NCBI RefSeq assembly: GCF_008629695.1
Contig: NZ_VWSH01000002.1
Span: 155,410 to 219,409, forward strand
Source: Taibaiella lutea
GTDB lineage: Bacteria > Bacteroidota > Bacteroidia > Chitinophagales > Chitinophagaceae
Length of the DNA stretch: 64,000 nt
Reading direction: 5' to 3'
Shown here one piece after another: positions 36,348-43,352 of this stretch. Made by a program: the position numbers and the translations under genes. Positions within the stretch are counted from its first letter, which is position 1; every line of letters starts with the position of its first letter. Under the pieces are notes generated by a model. The model did no database searches and was not told the DNA's origin. It saw nothing but the letters and a program-made list of their open reading frames with translations.

Positions 36348-36996
36348 ACAATTTTTGAATGACATTAATGAGGTTCTTGAATACTTTCCTGAATTAAATC
36401 ATATAGATAGAGATGGAGTACCAATTCTTTTAGGTTCTATTAATCTCATTGCAGAGGATGGAGAAAAATTGGACAGGTATGAAATTGAAATCCATCCACC
36501 TGCCAATTATCCGAATAGCTATCCATTAATATATGAAACTGGCGGGCGAATACCTCATAACATTGATTGGCATGTATACTCAGATGGCCACTTCTGTATA
36601 GCTGTGCCAATCCAAGAACGCCTGGACTGTTTAGATGGAATAAATTTAAAAGGTTTCATACAGAAACAAATAATGGGCTTCTTGTTCAATCAAACATTCA
36701 GAAGAAAAAATGGATATTTTTACAGGGAACGGGCTCATGGATTACTTGGCAGATTGGAGTTCTATAAAGAATATTTGAAATTAGAAGATATTAAAGCTGT
36801 ATCTACTTCCTTACGAATAATTGCAACAGGGCTCGAATTAGGTTCTGATTCCAAATGTTTTTGTGGTGAAAACAGAAAATTTAAAAAATGTCACCGAAGA
36901 ATACTGCGTGATTTAGAAAAAAAGGCTTCCAATTTGGTAAAAAACGACTTTAACGAGTTTAAGACTATGTTGCTCTATAAAGGGGACAGAAAATAA
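36334..36996 (+). CDS. CBASS E2-like protein with C-terminal SEC-C metal-binding motif
   Basis: The start at 36334 (MEHYKQFLND) overlaps the CD-NTase stop by 14 bp, which implies coupled translation; an upstream ATG at 36244 would lie deep inside that gene. The 220-residue protein has the bacterial E2 fold: IHPPANYPNSYPLIYETGGR, then HVYSDGHFCIAVP, with C88 as the candidate catalytic cysteine and H80 preceding it. The C-terminus adds CFCGENRKFKKCH (C175, C177, C186, H187), a CxC-x8-CH SEC-C zinc motif. No E1/E2 fusion (Cap2) or JAB protease (Cap3) gene is present, so this is a type II-short arrangement. By analogy it would modify or prime the CD-NTase. Confidence 0.85.
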   Translation: MEHYKQFLNDINEVLEYFPELNHIDRDGVPILLGSINLIAEDGEKLDRYEIEIHPPANYPNSYPLIYETGGRIPHNIDWHVYSDGHFCIAVPIQERLDCLDGINLKGFIQKQIMGFLFNQTFRRKNGYFYRERAHGLLGRLEFYKEYLKLEDIKAVSTSLRIIATGLELGSDSKCFCGENRKFKKCHRRILRDLEKKASNLVKNDFNEFKTMLLYKGDRK

Positions 36997-37014
36997 TAAA
37001 TAAAATCAAATTCT

Positions 37015-37980
37015 ATGCGATCACAAATATTTATTGGTTCATCTGCAGAAGGACTTAGATACGTTGACCAAATATGTACCTATCTTGAACCTGTTGGTGA
37101 CGTTGTCAAATGGACGACATCATTTACCCAAAACCGCAGTGCTTTGGATAGTCTTATTAAAAAAACAAAGCTATCAGAATTCGCGATTTTGGTTGCCACA
37201 TGTGATGACCTTACGCTAAAAAGGGACGATATAAAGTCTACACCACGAGATAATATAGTATTTGAGTTCGGATTATTTGCAGGAGCAACAGGCATAGATA
37301 GAGCTTTCTTACTGGTAGAAGAAGCCGCAGAACTTCCTTCAGATTTGGAAGGGATTGTTGTTTCACGCTTTTCCGATGACAAGTCCAAGTACAATTCCCT
37401 TGAGAAGAAGTGTGCCGAATTAATTGAACATATTCGTAAAGAACAAGAAACATCTCAACTCGGATTGCTTCCCTCAACTGCATTAGCGCTTGGGTATTAT
37501 CATTCTTTCATTAAAGGTGTTTGTGAGCAAATACGTGATGCAGGTATAATTAGTGTTGACAATCAAACGCTAAAAATAAAGAACTTTGAACTTTACATAA
37601 TTATTCCTGCTGAGTTAGATAATAATGGTGTTGTAGACTTTAGGCATCAATACAATAAGGCTAAGGGGCTTGAACAAGCCCAAACACTTGCAGCCGCTAA
37701 TACGCATAGGGGCTATCCCTTTCATTTTAAGATTGACCCCTCAGAGCAAGATCGAACAAAAGAAGTAGAGGTAAAACTATTTGACATTCCCACGACTCTT
37801 AATACCATTGTTGAAGCAGTAAAAATTTTCGTGCCAACTGAAAAAATTGGTCAAAATAGTGAACATGAATATTTGGAAAATAGAGAACTAAAGAACTTTG
37901 CAAAGGTTTTGAAGTATCTTGTTAAAAAGAATAGCCTCACACGCTCTTTAGTTATTGTCTCTGACAATGTAGTGTTGTAA
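37015..37980 (+). CDS. cap12: CBASS effector TIR-STING (Cap12-like)
   Basis: This 321-residue effector has an N-terminal CAP12/Pycsar-type TIR domain (1-145: SQIFIGSSAEGLRYVDQI, PRDNIVFEFGLFAGATG). E84 in FEFG corresponds to the catalytic glutamate of TIR NADases. The C-terminal prokaryotic STING domain (150-315) opens with GLLPSTALALGYY. R232 in RGYPF and D257 in LFDIPT are at the positions that, as I recall, contact cyclic dinucleotide in Sphingobacterium STING (R234 and D259). On ligand binding such proteins form filaments and degrade NAD+, aborting infection. The gene starts 18 bp after the E2-like gene, so it is the last of the three-gene operon. There is no transmembrane segment. Confidence 0.93.
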   Translation: MRSQIFIGSSAEGLRYVDQICTYLEPVGDVVKWTTSFTQNRSALDSLIKKTKLSEFAILVATCDDLTLKRDDIKSTPRDNIVFEFGLFAGATGIDRAFLLVEEAAELPSDLEGIVVSRFSDDKSKYNSLEKKCAELIEHIRKEQETSQLGLLPSTALALGYYHSFIKGVCEQIRDAGIISVDNQTLKIKNFELYIIIPAELDNNGVVDFRHQYNKAKGLEQAQTLAAANTHRGYPFHFKIDPSEQDRTKEVEVKLFDIPTTLNTIVEAVKIFVPTEKIGQNSEHEYLENRELKNFAKVLKYLVKKNSLTRSLVIVSDNVVL

Positions 37981-38091
37981 TAACTAATCTAATAGCTCCA
38001 AAAGAAAACTCAAATGAACCTATAATCAATTAGGTCATTTCGGTTTAATGTTTTATCGAAATACTGATTGCCATATTCAAATATCAATTGA
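37981..38091. other. Downstream region of the CBASS operon with weak hairpin
   Basis: AAATGAACCTA (38012-38022) can pair with TAGGTCATTT (38031-38040) with one bulge. There is no T run, so termination here is uncertain. Confidence 0.3.
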
Positions 38092-38319
38092 ACGTACAAT
38101 CAGGGCAATATAACTTCATTAATTATAGAAATAATAGAGCAATCAACCGCCTCACGTATCAGTAGCAACTTGAGTATTGTTTTGTTAGATTACCTTATCC
38201 TTCACGACGATTACCCAACCAACATAAAAGAAATTCTAACGGACTTCAATATTATGTTCGATTTGCTCGATCTACTATCAAAGCTTGACACAACTAAATC
38301 AGAGAGCCCTCCTCATTAG
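38092..38319 (+). pseudogene. Start-less open frame, possible gene remnant
   Basis: After a TGA at 38089, 75 codons stay open to a TAG at 38317-38319 with no suitable start codon. The translation looks like real helical protein (IVLLDYLILHDDYPTNIKEI, then FDLLDLLSKLD). I do not recognise a family. It lies between the CBASS operon and the right attachment site, where a decayed gene of the mobile element would be expected. A second frame at 38285-38560 is less protein-like and is not called. Confidence 0.35.
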
Positions 38320-38562
38320 CATTCCTGATCTTATTTCTCAGTTGTTTTTGATTGATAAAAGAGGGGAAAACCGTCTCACAAAAATGTCAGCAAAAAAAAT
38401 ACAACATAACCTCCTGCCATATTACTATTGGCTAAATAAAGATTCATGTCGTATCATAATGTTTTCAACATGTTTTGGTCCGTCTGAGTGGCCTATATTT
38501 TTCGTACCGGTCCATATCTACTTCAAGAAACTGTATCTAACGGATTATTGCGACAACTAGGC
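38320..38562. other. Island right flank, no gene called
   Basis: An open frame of 91 codons (38285-38560) covers most of this stretch, but its composition is not convincing and no start context stands out. No integrase fragment was recognised. Confidence 0.4.
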
Positions 38563-38563
38563 A

Positions 38564-38593
38564 CAAAAAGAAAACCCTTGGCGAGCAAGGGTT
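38564..38593 (-). terminator. mnmE intrinsic terminator
   Basis: AACCCTTG (38573-38580) pairs with CAAGGGTT (38586-38593), and the minus strand continues TTTTCTTTTT. It starts 28 bp after the mnmE stop. Confidence 0.9.
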
Positions 38594-38620
38594 ACAAGAC
38601 TAAGTTACAATGTTCACAAG

Positions 38621-38638
38621 TTACTTCCCAATACAAAA
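38621..38638. other. Candidate attachment site (attR) at the 3' end of mnmE
   Basis: The minus strand reads TTTTGTATTGGGAAGTAA, encoding the final FCIGK and stop of mnmE. It is the right-hand 18-bp direct repeat of the island; see 32381-32398. Confidence 0.65.
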
Positions 38639-40018
38639 CTTCCCGAAAATAGTTCCTAAAATATCTCTGTCCACATCTACCTGTCCCGTGATACTACCCA
38701 GATGATACAACGCCAGGCGAATATCCTGCGCCAGTAAATCACCGCTGAGATTCATGGCCATGCCTTGTTGTATCTCTTTGATATGTTTCAGTGTGCTTTT
38801 AAGGGAGGCCAGATGACGGGTATTATTTACAATGGCCTGATTTTCGTGGGGCAGATTTTCAACCTGCGCCGTCAACATCATTTTTAAGAGGTTAATATAT
38901 TCCGCATCTTTGGTTGACATACGCATAGCGCCCATTAAATAAGGCATGATGGCGTCATCTGCCTGAATATTTTTTCTGGGTTTTGTATAATCGTGCAGGT
39001 CGACTTTGTTTTCAATCAATATGATAATCAATTCTTCCCGGTAAAAGCTTTTCAAATCTTTTAGCACCTCTTCTACAGTTGTATCATTTTCGTCGTACAG
39101 ATACAACAATATCTTTGCCTGTGCGACTTTTGCTTTGGCCCGCTCCACGCCGATAGCTTCAATAGTATCGGTTGTTTCCCGTAATCCTGCTGTATCAATA
39201 AAACGGAATTTATATCCGTTGATGAAAAGGACATCTTCAATGCTGTCGCGCGTAGTGCCGGCTATTTCTGAAACAATGGCTTTTTCCTCGTTGAATAAAG
39301 CATTCAATAAAGATGATTTACCGGCATTGGGTTTGCCGGCAATGGCGACCGGTACGCCTTCTTTGATAACATTACCATATTGAAAAGAATCAATCAGTTG
39401 CTGTATAACGGTTTCAAGTCTTTCTAATGTATTGAAGAACTGTGTACGGTCTGCAAATTCAACATCTTCTTCCGCAAAATCCAGTTCAAGTTCAATCAAT
39501 GCAGCAAAGGTTATAAGGTCTTCACGCAGCCTGGAAAGCTCTGATGAAAAACCACCCCGCATCTGATTCAATGCCAGTTCATGTGCAGCTTTGGAATCTG
39601 CTGCAATCAGATCAGCAACGGCTTCGGCCTGCGACAGATCCATTTTGCCGTTGAGGAAAGCGCGTTGCGTGAATTCCCCTGCCATGGCAGGTCTTGCGCC
39701 GGATTCGATACAGGCATTCAATATTTGCTGTAACACATAGGGCGAACCGTGCCCGCTGATTTCTACGGTTTCTTCTCCTGTATAACTTCTGTTTCCTTTG
39801 AATATGGATACAACTACTTCATCAATAATGCTGTCATCTTTCGGCGATACTATTTTACCAAAATGAATAGTATGCGAAGGCTGTGCGGCAAGGTTTTTGC
39901 CTTTGAAAATAGCATCCGTAATAGCAATAGCTTCAGGTCCGCTAAGTCTTATAACGCCAATTGCTCCTACACCCGCAGCAGTAGCAATGGCAGCAATGGT
40001 TTGTTCATTGGGAATCAT
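38621..40018 (-). CDS. mnmE: tRNA uridine-5-carboxymethylaminomethyl(34) GTPase MnmE
   Basis: This 465-residue GTPase acts with MnmG to modify U34 of tRNAs. The N-terminal tetrahydrofolate-binding domain begins MIPNEQTIAAIATAAGVGAI and includes VRLSG-like IRLSGPEA and GEFTQRAFLNGKMDLSQAEA. The inserted G domain has P-loop GKPNAGKSS, TTRD, DTAGLRET (switch II) and NKVD. The C-terminus is FCIGK, whose cysteine is the conserved C-terminal Cys. Length is normal for the family. The gene is intact although the defence island abuts its last codons, as expected when the incoming element restores the 3' end. It is divergent from the 40315 gene. Confidence 0.97.
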   Translation of the reverse strand: MIPNEQTIAAIATAAGVGAIGVIRLSGPEAIAITDAIFKGKNLAAQPSHTIHFGKIVSPKDDSIIDEVVVSIFKGNRSYTGEETVEISGHGSPYVLQQILNACIESGARPAMAGEFTQRAFLNGKMDLSQAEAVADLIAADSKAAHELALNQMRGGFSSELSRLREDLITFAALIELELDFAEEDVEFADRTQFFNTLERLETVIQQLIDSFQYGNVIKEGVPVAIAGKPNAGKSSLLNALFNEEKAIVSEIAGTTRDSIEDVLFINGYKFRFIDTAGLRETTDTIEAIGVERAKAKVAQAKILLYLYDENDTTVEEVLKDLKSFYREELIIILIENKVDLHDYTKPRKNIQADDAIMPYLMGAMRMSTKDAEYINLLKMMLTAQVENLPHENQAIVNNTRHLASLKSTLKHIKEIQQGMAMNLSGDLLAQDIRLALYHLGSITGQVDVDRDILGTIFGKFCIGK

Positions 40019-40314
40019 GGCTGCAAAGGTAGGTTTTTAGTGGTTAGTTGATAGTGGCTGGTGATTTAGTTGATAGTGAATGAGGGTAATTCGCTATGTT
40101 AATATTTTGAAGGTATCTTTTAGCTGTGCCGAAGCAATATTGGAGCATATTATTAGTATAAGGAAGATCTAAAGAGGAAAAGCACCTGTTTTTCTATACA
40201 TAGATGATTTTTACTAAAATTAAAGACAAAAATTAACGAATAAAATTATAGTTAAGGTTTGTACGAACGGGAAACATGCTTTACCTTTCCTTATTCAAAA
40301 TTGCAATTGCATAT

Positions 40315-41175
40315 ATGTCATCAATATTGATTGCCGATAGTGGCTCATCCAAAACAGATTGGAGCCTTATCGGAAGTAACCATAAAACCAAACATTTTCA
40401 AACACCGGGACTTAATCCTTTTTTCAGGACAGAAGCAGATTGCCTGCAGCTGTTGAATGACGAATTGAAAATAAATCCGAAAAAGGAGTCCATTTCAAAA
40501 ATCATTTTCTATGGTGCGGGTGTTAAGACAAAAAACGAAGCTGACTTTGTTGAAAAGATACTGAAGAAGCATTTTGGTGTAAAAAAAGTGGAAGCTCATT
40601 CAGATATGCTGGGTGCGGCAAGAGCTGCCATGGGAGACAAAAAAGGTATCTGTTGTATTCTTGGAACAGGAAGTAATTCCTGTTATTACAACGGTAAAAA
40701 AATAATGCAGCAAAATCCTTCTTTAGGGTTTATTATCGGAGATGAGGGCAGTGGGACCTATCTTGGAAAAAGGGTGTTGCAATATTTTTTTTATAACACT
40801 TTTGATGATGAGTTAAGAGAAGCTTTCAGGAATAAATATGGAGATGATCTTTCGGATATATTAAAGAAAGTTTATAAAGACCCGTTGGCAAACCGTTACC
40901 TGGCTTCATTTACACAATTTCTTATGGAGCATAGAGGACATTACATGGTAGAGAATATCATTGAAGATGCTTTTATCGATTTTCACCAGAGACATGTTTT
41001 AAAATACAGGGAAAGCTGGAAACATCCTATTCATTTTATTGGTACTGTTGCCTACGAATTCAAGGATATTATTTACAGTCTGCATGAGCAATATGGATTG
41101 GAAACAGGTAATATCATGAAAAGCCCGGCAGAGGGTTTAATAAAGTTTCATAAAGAAGAATTGGAGAAATCCTGA
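40315..41175 (+). CDS. BadF/BadG-type ATPase, N-acetylglucosamine kinase-like
   Basis: The start at 40315 (MSSILIADSGSSKTDWSLIG) places the phosphate-1 motif DSGSSKTDW at the N-terminus as usual; an in-frame ATG at 40276 adds a spurious leader. The 286-residue product belongs to the ASKHA superfamily: ILGTGSNSCYYNG (phosphate 2), GFIIGDEGSGTYLGKRVL and HFIGTVAYEF (adenosine region). It resembles Bacteroidota N-acetylglucosamine kinases that salvage amino sugars from peptidoglycan or chitin. It stands alone, with a perfect palindromic terminator downstream, convergent with the PPIase gene. Confidence 0.85.
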   Translation: MSSILIADSGSSKTDWSLIGSNHKTKHFQTPGLNPFFRTEADCLQLLNDELKINPKKESISKIIFYGAGVKTKNEADFVEKILKKHFGVKKVEAHSDMLGAARAAMGDKKGICCILGTGSNSCYYNGKKIMQQNPSLGFIIGDEGSGTYLGKRVLQYFFYNTFDDELREAFRNKYGDDLSDILKKVYKDPLANRYLASFTQFLMEHRGHYMVENIIEDAFIDFHQRHVLKYRESWKHPIHFIGTVAYEFKDIIYSLHEQYGLETGNIMKSPAEGLIKFHKEELEKS

Positions 41176-41222
41176 AAGTGTAGATGATATAGGTTTTAGT
41201 CCTATCTCTGATTCAATAAATA

Positions 41223-41274
41223 TTACATAAAAGAGAAACCCGCAAATTAATTTGCGGGTTTCTCTTTTATGTAA
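41223..41274. terminator. 52-bp perfect palindrome, bidirectional terminator
   Basis: Left arm 41223-41248 and right arm 41249-41274 are perfect reverse complements with no loop bases, so either strand folds into a GC-cored hairpin with T-rich ends. It serves convergent genes ending at 41175 (plus) and 41281 (minus). Confidence 0.92.
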
Positions 41275-41280
41275 ACTCAA

Positions 41281-43230
41281 TTATTTTATAACGGTCTTCA
41301 TTGTTTTATCGTCCACTTTTACAGGATATTTTGCTTTGAGACTTGCATCCCATTGCTTTTCAAGATAATCCTGATAATCGGCAACTACAAAACCACGGGC
41401 TTCGTCCAGCGTTTTTTGTTCTGAACCAGGATGTAGTTTATTTACAAATACCATTGTGTAAGTTCCATCGTCGTTACGGAATACGCTGCTTGCTTTATCT
41501 GCCGCAAAATATTCTTTACCGACAGGGAAACGGGTAAACTCATAACGGCCCGATTGCTGACTAACCTGAATGCCTTCTGTTGTTTTACCTAAAGAGTCCA
41601 ATGCCGCGGAAGCATCCAAACCTTTATCCAGAAGCGCTTTCAAACGAGACAAATCAACTTCGCCGTTTGCCTGGTAAACAGTTCCTTCAAAACCAGGCTG
41701 CCATTGATATTTGGCTTTATTGTTTTCATAAAAAGAAGCAAGGCCTACAGTATCTTTTGATGCTTTTGTCCAGACATTTTTATCCATTAAATCAAACAAC
41801 AAGATACCATCTCTGTATTCCTGTACCAGATTACGGAAATCTGCATTGTTCTTTTCCAAATCAGATTGCTGTAAATCATTGATAGTCGAAGTCTGATACA
41901 TTTTATACAAATCACGCAGCGTATTAGCGCGGTTGCCCATTAATGTACCTCTTGTAATACCGGAAGCATACACTACAAAATCATACTGCGTATATTTCTT
42001 TCCGGCCAATTCAAACAGGGTAGCAGTCTGTGTTTTAAAACTATCCGCATTGAAGGCATTGGTTTTGTTATCCTGAGCAGGCATTGTAGCAATCAGTTTA
42101 TCAAGATTCTCCGGATAATCTTTGAAGTTATATTGCTTCTTCACTTTTTCCATGTAAGCTTCTTTGGCAGCTACGGCACGGCCGTCATTTTCTACCTTGC
42201 GTGTAAGGTTATCCAACATGCTGTCCAAAGGTTGTAATGGCATTTTCTTAACCAATTTAAGGATGTGAATACCATATTCGGTTTGTATAGGCTGGGATAT
42301 GTCGCCGGCTTTTTTCAAACCAAATGCCGCGTCTTCAAATTCAGGAGAATATTTACCAACAGAAAACGGATCTAACAAACCACCTTTTTCATTTGAGAAT
42401 TTATCGTCAGAATAAGTCTTGACAAGTTCTTCAAATTTATCACCTTTTTTCAATGCAGCGAGTACTTCATTCATTCTTGCTTTAGCATCGGTAATGCCTT
42501 GCTCACCTTTCGACTTTGGTGCCGCAATCATAATTTGTTCTACCTGTACTTGCCCTTTCGACGGACGACGGTCAATAACCTTTACAATATGAAAACCGAA
42601 TTGTGTGCGGAATGGTTTTGAAACCTGACCAACAGCAGTTTTATAAGCAGCAGATTCAAAAGGATAAACAACCTGTAATGCAGTAATATAGCCTAAATCG
42701 CCACCTTTTACAGCAGAATATTTATCGTCGGAAAACGCCTTTGCCAACTGCCCGAAATCTGCTTTATTGTTTACGATAGCCTTATACAGGCTGTCAATTT
42801 TCTGATAAGCCCTTGCAGAATCATCATTGGGACGAAGCGCCACAAGGATGTGCTGTACATGCAGCTCTTCCTTCATACGGTTGTAAGCCTCGTTCACCAA
42901 TTGTTTGGTCACTTCTTTATCGGATAAATAAGTGCGTGCCAACTGACCTTTATAATTATTCAACTCACTTTTCACGGCTGCATTCGTATCCAATTGCATT
43001 ACCTCAGCTTCTTTAACCTTCATTTTGAACAAAGAATAAAGATCAACATATTGATTCACAGAGGTTGCACTGAAATCAGGTTTCTTTTGTGAATTATTTT
43101 TTTGATAAACTCTTAGAAACTCCTCTTTGCTTACCGGATTAGGGCCGTAAGTAAACAAAGTTTGTGCCTGTGAAGAGAGGGCGGTAAATACCGTACTCAC
43201 GCCAATGGCCATTGAAAAGATTAAACGCAT
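41281..43230 (-). CDS. Periplasmic parvulin-type peptidyl-prolyl isomerase (SurA/PpiD-like)
   Basis: This 649-residue exported chaperone has a signal peptide ending SSQAQ. An N-terminal SurA-like helical region includes SKEEFLRVYQKNNSQKKPDF. Two rotamase domains follow: at about 125-225 (VQHILVALRPNDDSARAYQK, then GDLGYITALQVVYPFESAAY and FGFHIVKVIDRRP) and at about 230-340 (VEQIMIAAPKSKGEQ, GGLLDPFSVGKYSPEFEDAA, YGIHILKLVKK). A C-terminal region of about 300 residues contains a further partial rotamase-like segment. Proteins like this fold outer-membrane barrels, which fits a genome rich in TonB receptors and T9SS cargo. It is monocistronic. Confidence 0.9.
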   Translation of the reverse strand: MRLIFSMAIGVSTVFTALSSQAQTLFTYGPNPVSKEEFLRVYQKNNSQKKPDFSATSVNQYVDLYSLFKMKVKEAEVMQLDTNAAVKSELNNYKGQLARTYLSDKEVTKQLVNEAYNRMKEELHVQHILVALRPNDDSARAYQKIDSLYKAIVNNKADFGQLAKAFSDDKYSAVKGGDLGYITALQVVYPFESAAYKTAVGQVSKPFRTQFGFHIVKVIDRRPSKGQVQVEQIMIAAPKSKGEQGITDAKARMNEVLAALKKGDKFEELVKTYSDDKFSNEKGGLLDPFSVGKYSPEFEDAAFGLKKAGDISQPIQTEYGIHILKLVKKMPLQPLDSMLDNLTRKVENDGRAVAAKEAYMEKVKKQYNFKDYPENLDKLIATMPAQDNKTNAFNADSFKTQTATLFELAGKKYTQYDFVVYASGITRGTLMGNRANTLRDLYKMYQTSTINDLQQSDLEKNNADFRNLVQEYRDGILLFDLMDKNVWTKASKDTVGLASFYENNKAKYQWQPGFEGTVYQANGEVDLSRLKALLDKGLDASAALDSLGKTTEGIQVSQQSGRYEFTRFPVGKEYFAADKASSVFRNDDGTYTMVFVNKLHPGSEQKTLDEARGFVVADYQDYLEKQWDASLKAKYPVKVDDKTMKTVIK

Positions 43231-43352
43231 ATTTCTATATTAATAGTTTTTAAATTGGGCGTAAAGATAAAGAAGTATTTATTTTGATTTTGCCATAGGT
43301 GTTAACAAGAATGTTAAGGAAAGTTGACATATTTGTTATCAGGTCTATATTA

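Larger units (their letters stand above)
38563..38641. repeat. Right copy of the mnmE 3'-end/terminator duplication
   Basis: This is the intact partner of 32317-32400. It contains the mnmE terminator and the last seven codons of mnmE. The two copies are in the same orientation, 6.2 kb apart. Confidence 0.85.

Noticed and set aside
38285-38560. 91-codon plus-strand frame next to mnmE
   Set aside because: Composition is unlike a folded protein and it overlaps the more protein-like start-less frame; not called as a gene.
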